Shown here piece after piece: positions 8,615 to 15,768 of a DNA stretch of 50,420 nt; position 1 is the first letter of the stretch; the number at the start of each line of letters is the position of its first letter. Location: assembly GCA_022819805.1 (NCBI GenBank), contig JAJEGO010000061.1:1-50420 (forward strand). Direction: 5' to 3'. The position numbers were made by a program, and so were the translations under genes. Source of the stretch: Candidatus Dadabacteria bacterium (GTDB lineage: Bacteria > Desulfobacterota_D > UBA1144 > Nemesobacterales > Nemesobacteraceae). Under the pieces are notes generated by a model, which was not told where the DNA came from, did no database searches, and saw only the letters and a list, made by a program, of their open reading frames with translations.

Positions 8615-9817
8615 ATGTCTGAGAAAAAGAAGATAGTCCTCGCCTATTCAGGGGGGCTTGATACCTCGGTGATTCTTAAGTGGCTCGTAAACGAGTACGA
8701 TTCCGATGTCATAGCCTATGTGGCGGACATAGGACAGAAAGAGGACTTGGAGGAGGCGGAGCGGAAAGCCTGGGAAACCGGGGCGTGCGCGGTATTTATC
8801 GAAGACCTGAGGGACGAATTCGTCAGGGATTATGTGTTTCCCGCGATAAGCGCAAACGCCGTGTACGAGGGCAGCTATCTTCTGGGCACCTCCGTAGCGA
8901 GGCCCCTAATCGCGAAAAGGCAGATTGAAATAGCCAAGCGCGAGGGAGCTTTCGCGGTTTCCCACGGAGCCACCGGCAAGGGAAACGACCAGGTCCGTTT
9001 TGAGCTTACCTTCTACGCTCTCCATCCCGACATAAAAATCATAGCCCCGTGGCGCGAGTGGGATTTCAAATCAAGAACCGACCTGATAAATTACGCCAAG
9101 GAAAACGGAATAGACGTTACGGCGACGGAGAAAAAGCCCTATAGCTGTGACCGCAACCTTCTCCATACAAGTTATGAGGGCGGGATTCTGGAAGATCCGT
9201 GGGCCGAACCGCCTGAGGATATGTTCGAGATGACCGTTTCGCCGGAAGCGGCCCCCGATCAGCCGGTTTACGTGGAAATCGGATTTGAGAGCGGCATACC
9301 CATTTCCGTGGACGGAGAGGAGTCCTCGCCTTCTTCTCTTCTTGCCGGCCTAAACGAGGTTGCCGGCGCAAACGGCATCGGAAGGGTCGACGTTGTTGAA
9401 AACAGGTTCGTCGGGATGAAGTCAAGGGGCGTGTACGAGACCCCGGGCGGCACGATTCTCCACGCGGCGCACAGGGCCCTTGAATCGATTACCATGGACA
9501 GGGAAGTTATGCGCCTCAGGGATTCCCTGATTCCCAAGATATCGGAACTTATCTATTACGGTTTCTGGTTTTCCCCCGAGATGGAAATGCTGAGCGCCGC
9601 CGTCCGCCAGAGCCAAAAAGGCGTAAGCGGTACGGTAAGGCTTAAGCTTTACAAGGGGAACGTCATAGTCTGCGGCAGAAAGTCACCGAATTCTCTTTAC
9701 AGCGAGAATCTGGCGACTTTCGAAGAGGACTCTGTTTACGACCAGTCGGACGCTACTGGGTTCATAAGGCTAAACTCGCTCCGGCTTTCCGTGAAAAAAC
9801 TTCTAGAAGGGAAATAG
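8615..9817 (+). CDS. argG: Argininosuccinate synthase
   Basis: The enzyme joins citrulline and aspartate with ATP to make argininosuccinate in arginine synthesis. The N-terminal ATP pyrophosphatase P-loop is [15 protein letters not shown] (residues 9-23), and the conserved [15 protein letters not shown] and [20 protein letters not shown] segments that bind citrulline and aspartate are intact. The 400-residue length is standard. The start has a GGAG about 12 bases upstream. queA follows after 11 bases on the same strand. No argH or other arginine gene is in the window. Confidence 0.97.
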   Translation: MSEKKKIVLAYSGGLDTSVILKWLVNEYDSDVIAYVADIGQKEDLEEAERKAWETGACAVFIEDLRDEFVRDYVFPAISANAVYEGSYLLGTSVARPLIAKRQIEIAKREGAFAVSHGATGKGNDQVRFELTFYALHPDIKIIAPWREWDFKSRTDLINYAKENGIDVTATEKKPYSCDRNLLHTSYEGGILEDPWAEPPEDMFEMTVSPEAAPDQPVYVEIGFESGIPISVDGEESSPSSLLAGLNEVAGANGIGRVDVVENRFVGMKSRGVYETPGGTILHAAHRALESITMDREVMRLRDSLIPKISELIYYGFWFSPEMEMLSAAVRQSQKGVSGTVRLKLYKGNVIVCGRKSPNSLYSENLATFEEDSVYDQSDATGFIRLNSLRLSVKKLLEGK

Positions 9818-9828
9818 CCCTTTCGCAG

Positions 9829-10839
9829 ATGAGAACGGATCAATTCGACTACGATCTTCCCCGGCGGCTGATCGCCCAGTATCCGCTTTCCAAGCGCAGT
9901 TCTTCGCGCCTCCTTGTGGTCGACAGGAAGACACAGCGTTTCTCCCACGCCAGGTTCTCTGATCTTAAGGACCTGCTCCGCCGCGGCGATCTCATGATTT
10001 TAAACAACACCAGAGTCATTCCCGCAAGGCTTACGGGGTATGTGGAGCGAAGGGGAGCCGTAGAGTTTCTTCTTACAGAGAAAAAAGATGAGACTCAGTG
10101 GAAAGTGCTTTTTAAAAACCCGACCGAGGGTCTTAGCATCAGGCTTGACGGGGGAGTATCGGCCAGTCTTAAAAGAGAACCTGATAAAAGCTGGACTATA
10201 AGATTCAGCGAGCCTGTAGAACAGGCTATTAAAAGCACGGGGAGAATGCCTCTTCCACCCTATATACCAAGAGAACCTGAGCCGTCGGATAAAAAAACTT
10301 ATCAGACCGTTTATGCGACCGAGGAGGGAGCCGTTGCCGCCCCGACAGCCGGTCTTCATTTCGACCTCGAACTTCTTTCTGATCTTCGCGAAAAGGGAGT
10401 CCTGATGAAATATGTCACTCTGCATGTCGGAGAGGGGACTTTCAGACCCGTAAAGGAAGAACTGATTGATGACCACGCGATGCATTCCGAACGTGTTTTT
10501 GTGTCACGGGAAACCGCAGAAGCCGTAAACGAAGCCAAGGCGGAGAAAAGAAGGATTATTTCAGTTGGAACTACGGTCACAAGGACTCTTGAGTCGGCCG
10601 GAAGCGAGGACGGCAATATGCGACCTTTTTCTGGCAGGACGGATCTTTTCATAAGACCCCCATACGAATTCCGTTTCGTGGATGTTCTTATAACCAATTT
10701 TCATATGCCGCGTTCTACCCTTCTTATGCTTGTTTCCGCGTTCTGCGGTACCAAGGAACTAGCCCTGGCTGCTTATGAGGAAGCGAAATCGCACGATTAC
10801 AGGTTCCTTAGCTACGGTGACTCGATGATGATAATGTGA
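9829..10839 (+). CDS. queA: S-adenosylmethionine:tRNA ribosyltransferase-isomerase
   Basis: QueA transfers and isomerises the ribosyl part of SAM onto preQ1-modified tRNA, forming epoxyqueuosine. Family landmarks are FDYDLPRRLIAQYP at the N-terminus, ILNNTRVIPARL, GRMPLPPYI, TVYATEEGAVAAPTAGLHF and TNFHMPRSTLLMLVSAF. The length of 336 residues is typical. It follows argG by 11 bases, so both are probably read from one promoter. No tgt or queG lies in the window, so the rest of queuosine synthesis must be encoded elsewhere. Confidence 0.97.
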   Translation: MRTDQFDYDLPRRLIAQYPLSKRSSSRLLVVDRKTQRFSHARFSDLKDLLRRGDLMILNNTRVIPARLTGYVERRGAVEFLLTEKKDETQWKVLFKNPTEGLSIRLDGGVSASLKREPDKSWTIRFSEPVEQAIKSTGRMPLPPYIPREPEPSDKKTYQTVYATEEGAVAAPTAGLHFDLELLSDLREKGVLMKYVTLHVGEGTFRPVKEELIDDHAMHSERVFVSRETAEAVNEAKAEKRRIISVGTTVTRTLESAGSEDGNMRPFSGRTDLFIRPPYEFRFVDVLITNFHMPRSTLLMLVSAFCGTKELALAAYEEAKSHDYRFLSYGDSMMIM

Positions 10840-10874
10840 CCGGGTTTTAACCGTGCGCAGTCTCGTGTCTATTT

Positions 10875-10904
10875 TTGTACATTATCGGGCGGAATTGTTA
10901 TAAT
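10875..10904 (+). promoter_or_regulatory. Predicted sigma-70-type promoter
   Basis: TTGTAC (10875-10880), an 18-base spacer and TATAAT (10899-10904) lie in the 113-base gap after queA and would drive the epimerase-aroC row. Confidence 0.5.
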
Positions 10905-10952
10905 CTTCCGATAGGATTTTTCTTCAATTAAAATTTCCCGGAGGAAATACGG

Positions 10953-11939
10953 ATGGCGACAGTAGTTACGGGAGCGACCGGTTTTATAGGATCACACATA
11001 ACGAGGAAACTGGTTGAGAGGGGAGACCGGGTCAAGGTTCTTGTCAGGAAAACGAGCAATACTAAGAACATAGACTCCCTTGATGTTGAGAAGGTCTACG
11101 GGGACGTTGGAGACCCTGATTCACTCAAGGCCGCTTTTTCCGGATGCGACACGCTTTTCCACACTGCGGGGTTCGTATCGTTTAAGAAATCCGATCATCA
11201 GAAGATGCTGGATATAAACGTGCGTGGCGCCTCGAACGTTCTTTCTGCCGCCATGGATGTGGGGATGTCAAAGGTTGTCTTCACAAGCAGTGTCGCCGCA
11301 ATCGGGGTTGAGCGTGACGGTTCTCCGGTAACCGAATCCACGCAGTACGATCTTTACTCCGAAGGGATAGGGTACATGAACTGCAAGTATCTGGCGGAAA
11401 GAGAGGCTGTGAGCTTCAGCGAAAAGGGGCTTCCCGTGGTTATAACCAACCCTTCAGTGGTTCTCGGTGCGGGGGACATCTATCTTTCAAGTTCGGGATC
11501 GGTTCTCTGGTTCTGCAAGAAAAGGTTCCCGGGCTACATGGACGGCACCTTTAACGTTGTTGACGTTGAGGACGTCGCGAACGGACATCTGCTTGCGGAG
11601 AAAAACGGAAAGCCCGGAGAGCGCTATATACTCGCAAACGAAAACGTCAATGTGCGGGGCTATTTCGCCCTTCTAGAAGAGATAACCGGCGTTTCGGCCC
11701 CGAAAATGAAGATCCCCTACATATTCGCTTACACCACTGCGTTTCTCCTAGAGAGGGTCTTGGGACTCGGATTTCCGAATTATTCCACGCTGGACATAGA
11801 TTCCATAAAACTTTCAAGGTACAACTGGCACGCTGACAACTCAAAGGCCGTAAGGGAGCTCGGATTCACCGTGACGCCTATTGAGCAGACTATACGAAAA
11901 ACCGTTGAGTGGTTCAGGGAAAACGGCTATCTAAAGTAA
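10953..11939 (+). CDS. NAD-dependent epimerase/dehydratase, HpnA/dihydroflavonol-reductase-like
   Basis: The protein is an extended SDR: it begins VVTGATGFIGSHI (GxxGxxG cofactor site), has a TSSVAAIG strand and a catalytic YMNCKYLAE (Tyr-x3-Lys). The stretch NVVDVEDVANGHLLAEKNGKPGERYILANENV closely resembles hopanoid-associated sugar epimerase HpnA and dihydroflavonol-4-reductase-like proteins. Its substrate is not evident, and no hopanoid cyclase or other hpn gene is in the window, so a hopanoid role is only a possibility. GGAGGAAATACGG gives a strong ribosome binding site. aroC follows after 13 bases. Confidence 0.85.
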   Translation: MATVVTGATGFIGSHITRKLVERGDRVKVLVRKTSNTKNIDSLDVEKVYGDVGDPDSLKAAFSGCDTLFHTAGFVSFKKSDHQKMLDINVRGASNVLSAAMDVGMSKVVFTSSVAAIGVERDGSPVTESTQYDLYSEGIGYMNCKYLAEREAVSFSEKGLPVVITNPSVVLGAGDIYLSSSGSVLWFCKKRFPGYMDGTFNVVDVEDVANGHLLAEKNGKPGERYILANENVNVRGYFALLEEITGVSAPKMKIPYIFAYTTAFLLERVLGLGFPNYSTLDIDSIKLSRYNWHADNSKAVRELGFTVTPIEQTIRKTVEWFRENGYLK

Positions 11940-11952
11940 AAAAGGGAATAAA

Positions 11953-13023
11953 GTGGCGGGAAACAGTTTCGGAAGATTTTTCAGGATTACCACTTGGGGA
12001 GAGTCCCACGGACCGGCCCTTGGAGTGATCGTTGACGGCTGTCCGGCGGGACTTGAGATTTGCGCCGAAGACATACAGTACGAACTCGACAGAAGACGTC
12101 CCGGTCAAAGCAGGATCACGACCCAGAGAAAGGAAGCCGACGCAATCCAGATACTCTCGGGCGTTTTTGAGGGGAAGACCCTCGGAACCCCCATATCCAT
12201 GATGGTGGGGAATACGGACGCCATATCAAAATCCTACGAGGACATAAAGGATGTCTACCGCCCAGGTCACGCCGATTTCACCTACGATGAAAAATACGGC
12301 CGCAGGGATCACAGGGGGGGAGGACGCTCTTCTGCCCGGGAGACGGTAGGCAGGGTGGCCGCCGCCGCGATAGCGAAAAAAATCCTTAACTCCCACGGAG
12401 TGACTACCACCGGATACGTAAAGCAGGTGGGAGACATAATCGCCCAGGATATCGACCTTGACCAGATTGAGGAAAACCCGGTCCGCTGTCCTGACCCAAA
12501 AGCCGCCGAGAGGATAATTGATCTTATAGAGTCAGTCAGGAAGGAGGGGGATTCCGTCGGGGGAACCGTTGAGGTTGTGTCCCAGGGGCTTCCCTCGGGT
12601 CTCGGGGAGCCCGTTTTTAACAAGCTTGACGCGGACCTCGCCCGCGCCCTTATGAGCATAGGGGGCATAAGGGGCTTTGAAGTGGGTATGGGTTTCGGGG
12701 TTATCGAGAAAAAGGGTTCTCAGGTAAACGATCTCATGTATAAAAAGGAAGACGGAACCCTCGGATTCAGAACTAACAACTCGGGCGGTCTTCTCGGAGG
12801 GATAACGAGCGGGGCGGATCTGGTCGTGAGAATCGCCATAAAACCCACTTCTTCAATATCTCAGGTGCAGGACACAGTGGATAAGAAGGGAGAAAAAACG
12901 CAGCTGCGGGTAAAGGGAAGACACGATCCGTGTCTTTGTCCCAGGGCGGTTCCAATAGCGGAGGCCATGGTCAATCTCGTTCTGGTTGATCACCTCCTGA
13001 TCTCAAAGCTGTCGACTATCTGA
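11953..13023 (+). CDS. aroC: Chorismate synthase
   Basis: AroC makes chorismate from EPSP with reduced FMN, the end of the shikimate pathway. Diagnostic motifs are GESHGPALGVIVDGCPAG, the RRPGQSRITTQRKE segment, YGRRDHRGGGRSSARET and GGLLGGITSGADLVVRIAIKPT. The 356 residues match the family. The gene starts with GTG at 11953, 13 bases after the epimerase stop, preceded by AAAGGGAAT. No other shikimate genes are seen. Two short genes follow closely downstream. Confidence 0.97.
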   Translation: MAGNSFGRFFRITTWGESHGPALGVIVDGCPAGLEICAEDIQYELDRRRPGQSRITTQRKEADAIQILSGVFEGKTLGTPISMMVGNTDAISKSYEDIKDVYRPGHADFTYDEKYGRRDHRGGGRSSARETVGRVAAAAIAKKILNSHGVTTTGYVKQVGDIIAQDIDLDQIEENPVRCPDPKAAERIIDLIESVRKEGDSVGGTVEVVSQGLPSGLGEPVFNKLDADLARALMSIGGIRGFEVGMGFGVIEKKGSQVNDLMYKKEDGTLGFRTNNSGGLLGGITSGADLVVRIAIKPTSSISQVQDTVDKKGEKTQLRVKGRHDPCLCPRAVPIAEAMVNLVLVDHLLISKLSTI

Positions 13024-13033
13024 TTTTACTGCC

Positions 13034-13378
13034 ATGTCGGAACTTTTCAGAATCTACGTAGGAGAGGAAGAGATATACTCGGGACACCTGGAAGATATCC
13101 CCGATCACTACCGCAGCAACCTGGTCGAAGCGATTTCCGAGTGGGGGGAGTGTCTTAGCAAAAGCGGTTTCAGGGAGCTTATTTACTCCTCTTTACATTG
13201 GTATAACCTCAAGACATATTACTGCGGGGATTGCGAAAAGAAGTCAGACGAGGGTGGTGCGTGCGGGGACTGCGACGGAGAGTTCTCGGAAACTTTCGTT
13301 CACAAACGCAATCCGGCGATAGACAAGATAATGATGTGCATCAGTTTGATAGACCGCGTGGAGATGGAGGTCGTTTAG
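13034..13378 (+). CDS. Small zinc-ribbon-like hypothetical protein
   Basis: A 114-residue protein with two CxxC pairs (YYCGDCEKKS and GACGDCDGEF, about residues 63-80) that could form a small zinc ribbon. The N-terminal half is predicted to be mixed alpha/beta (LFRIYVGEEEIYSGHLEDIP). I do not recognise a named family. It follows aroC by 10 bases and precedes the next small gene by 14 bases, so it probably belongs to the same transcript. Metal binding is inferred from the cysteine spacing only. Confidence 0.65.
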   Translation: MSELFRIYVGEEEIYSGHLEDIPDHYRSNLVEAISEWGECLSKSGFRELIYSSLHWYNLKTYYCGDCEKKSDEGGACGDCDGEFSETFVHKRNPAIDKIMMCISLIDRVEMEVV

Positions 13379-13392
13379 TTTTTCCGGCTGTT

Positions 13393-13674
13393 ATGAAGTT
13401 TCTCGTTAAAGGACACATCTACCCCAAGGCCTGGGAGATCGCGAAAAGCGTAAGAAAACTCAGGGAAGAGCGGAAAAAAGTTAATATCGGTTCCGGAACG
13501 GTCGGCTACACGGTGTACGAGGTTGATCTTCCAGAGCAAACCGTGAAAACGGGAAACTACCTTACTACTCCCCAGGGAGTGAGACTCTACCACAACTCGG
13601 GCGACTATTACGGGATCGGCTACCTGATCTCGGAAATAGACGACGACCCACTTGTCTCAAAGCATTTTTCCTGA
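13393..13674 (+). CDS. Small hypothetical protein, 93 residues
   Basis: The frame is open further upstream through the preceding gene, but the ATG at 13393 (MKFLVKGHIYPKAWEIAKSVRKLRE) lies just after that gene's stop and is the sensible start. The protein is soluble, with an amphipathic N-terminal helix followed by beta-rich sequence (GTVGYTVYEVDLPEQ). No family is recognised. Its last 18 bases overlap the convergent DUF2461 gene. It may form a pair with the CxxC protein upstream. Confidence 0.6.
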   Translation: MKFLVKGHIYPKAWEIAKSVRKLREERKKVNIGSGTVGYTVYEVDLPEQTVKTGNYLTTPQGVRLYHNSGDYYGIGYLISEIDDDPLVSKHFS

Positions 13675-14328
13675 ATAAAGGCTCCAGAGGGGAACTAGTC
13701 GTACCAGCAGGTCCCGGGTTTCGTGGATAAAGGCAGCAGGGTCAGTTGCGACCTCCTCCGGTTCGAGTGTTTGCAAGGCGCAAAGGTGTGGTCCTTGGAG
13801 GAAACTTTCTGCCTCTGCCGGGTCAAGCATGCGGTCAACCTCTCCGTACTTTTTGCACGCGACTAAATCTATATCGTCTCCAATGCCGATGTCTTGCGCG
13901 AGATCTGTGACGCCTTGCGGATCGTCCTTTATCTCCTTGGCCATCAGGGCATCCGGGGCGAGCAGCGGGGTGGGTACGTAGAGTCCCCGCCATACGCCTT
14001 CGGGCTGAAAACCCAGAAACAGTTGAGCGTCGACCCTTTTGCGGTCCTCTCTGTAAAAAAGGGCGAGCATGTTGTCTTTGTAAGGGCTTTGTCCCTTGGC
14101 AAAACGCATATCCCGGTTGATCCGGGTAATCGTCTTGTTGACTGCGGGGCGGATCTCGCAGTCTTTGATCATTTCTCGAAGGGCGGGGCCCATGTCGGTA
14201 ACGGCTTGCCGCAAAGGTCCGAGCAGGCTTTCCTCGTAGCGACCACGGTTTTCCTCAAACCACTTTTTGTCGCGCGGAGTGCTGAGGTCTTTTAGGAAAC
14301 GGAAGGTCTCCACGGAGAAGTGTTTCAT
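13657..14328 (-). CDS. DUF2461/TIGR02453 family protein
   Basis: The protein starts MKHFSVETFRFLKDLSTPRDKKWFEENRGRYEE..., the characteristic N-terminus of DUF2461. It retains the later conserved core TRINRDMRFAKGQSPYKDNMLALFYRE and GFQPEGVWRGLYVP, each typical of the family, whose function is unknown. The ATG at 14328 is preferred over the upstream in-frame codon at 14367 because it matches the family start. The length is 223 residues. It is on the same strand as the class V aminotransferase gene, which ends 57 bases upstream, and may be co-transcribed with it. Confidence 0.85.
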   Translation of the reverse strand: MKHFSVETFRFLKDLSTPRDKKWFEENRGRYEESLLGPLRQAVTDMGPALREMIKDCEIRPAVNKTITRINRDMRFAKGQSPYKDNMLALFYREDRKRVDAQLFLGFQPEGVWRGLYVPTPLLAPDALMAKEIKDDPQGVTDLAQDIGIGDDIDLVACKKYGEVDRMLDPAEAESFLQGPHLCALQTLEPEEVATDPAAFIHETRDLLVRLVPLWSLYSGKML

Positions 14329-14385
14329 GAAGATTTCACCAGTGCCAAGCGCAACCGAGGTCCGCACACCCCGCAGTAACGCCAG

Positions 14386-15525
14386 CTACACGGTTGCCAG
14401 TATTTTCGAGACCTTGGAGACGCCTGCTCCGCTTGTGAAATCGTGTCCCAGAGACTCCAGGACGGATTCAAGGGCCGAGACAAACGCGACCATGTCGTTT
14501 CTGTCAACGTCTCCTATGTGAGATACCCTGAAGATTTTCCCCTTGGCGTGATCCTGTCCGCCGGCGATCGTCATGTGGTATTTCGTCTGAAGCTCGGAGA
14601 TGATCTTTCCCGCTCCTATTTCCTCGGGGGCTACCCCAACGGTAAGAGCCTGGCTTGCCTCATCCGTGGTGAAAAGGTCTATGTTGATCGCTCGGAGCGC
14701 CTCGCGGGTCGCAAGCGACATCACCTGGCGTTTTCTGTAAATGTTCTCCATTCCTTCTTCCATGAATCCGTCTATAACCTTGCCGAGGCCGATTACGAGC
14801 GTAACGGCCGGAGTCCAGGGCGTCGTGTTTTTCTGGGCGCTTTTCTGGTAGTCGGCAAAGTTGAGATAGAACTTCGGAAGATCCGAGGTTTTGTTAAATT
14901 CCCAAGCTTTTTCGCTCATTGCCGCGAATGAAAGTCCCGGTGGAAGCATGAAAGCCTTCTGCGAACCGCCCACCAGAACGTCAATTCCCAGTTCGTCAAA
15001 CGGGAGAGGAAACACGCCGACGGCCGTTATGCCGTCGACTATCAGCAGTACGTCGTCTCTTTTCGAGGTAATCGCCGCGACCTGGTCCGTGGGATGCTTA
15101 ACGCCCGTAGAGGTTTCGCTTGCTTGCATCAAAACCGCCTTTATCGAGGGGTCGCTATCGAGCTTTTCCTCTATGATTGCGGGCGAAACCGCCTCCCCCC
15201 ACGTAACTTGTATCTCGTCCACCTCGAGTCCGTAGGCCCTTGCGATTTTTCCCCACCTCTCACCGAATTTTCCGCCGTTCACCGTGATTACCTTGTCCCC
15301 TGCGCAGAGGGTGTTCACAATTGCTCCTTCCATGGCGCCGGTTCCCGAAGCCGCTAGTATGAAAACTTCGTTTTCGGTCTGGAAAATATGCTTCAGTCCT
15401 TCTCTTGCCCGCTCGAATATCGCCTCGAACTCGGTGGTTCTGTGGTGAATGAGCGGTTTGGCCATCTCAACCATTATTTCGCTTGAGACCGCTACGGGAC
15501 CCGGGGTCAGCAGCAACTTTTTCAT
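14386..15525 (-). CDS. Class V aminotransferase, serine/alanine-glyoxylate aminotransferase family
   Basis: A PLP enzyme of 379 residues. It begins LLLTPGPVAVSSEIMVEMAKPLIHHRTTEFE, the family's substrate-binding N-terminus, has SGTGAMEGAIVNTL, the PLP-anchoring aspartate in LLIVDGITAVG, and the Schiff-base lysine in GGSQKAFMLPPG. Members use alanine or serine with glyoxylate or pyruvate. Some bacterial homologues next to serA serve serine synthesis, but no serA is present here. The ATG at 15525 has an AGGAG site 10 bases upstream, so the longer frame to 15630 is unlikely to be translated. Confidence 0.9.
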   Translation of the reverse strand: MKKLLLTPGPVAVSSEIMVEMAKPLIHHRTTEFEAIFERAREGLKHIFQTENEVFILAASGTGAMEGAIVNTLCAGDKVITVNGGKFGERWGKIARAYGLEVDEIQVTWGEAVSPAIIEEKLDSDPSIKAVLMQASETSTGVKHPTDQVAAITSKRDDVLLIVDGITAVGVFPLPFDELGIDVLVGGSQKAFMLPPGLSFAAMSEKAWEFNKTSDLPKFYLNFADYQKSAQKNTTPWTPAVTLVIGLGKVIDGFMEEGMENIYRKRQVMSLATREALRAINIDLFTTDEASQALTVGVAPEEIGAGKIISELQTKYHMTIAGGQDHAKGKIFRVSHIGDVDRNDMVAFVSALESVLESLGHDFTSGAGVSKVSKILATV

Positions 15526-15555
15526 TTCAGTGTTTCTCCTCACATTATTAAGGGA

Positions 15556-15607
15556 TTGAATCAAAGCGGATAAAATACCCATAAACGCACGGTGTTTCAA
15601 TTGAGCC
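15556..15607. repeat. Degenerate repeat copy, left flank of the LRR gene
   Basis: The plus strand reads TTGAATCAAAGCGGATAAAA, then an unmatched stretch, then GTTTCAATTGAGCC. A related sequence occurs in the same orientation at 18623-18664 on the other side of the LRR gene. The match is imperfect and includes a gap. Confidence 0.4.
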
Positions 15608-15768
15608 CTGCGCTGTTTGTAAGGAGTCAATTTAAGCCGTCCGTTTTTGGGTTAATTGGTTACCGGTTACCCCCGTCCCCGCCGCCGTCATGATGCACTC
15701 CGAGCTTGACTCCATGCCAGAGGGCTTCAAGTCTGAGCCGAAACCGCGCAATATCGTTCTCGACCGCC

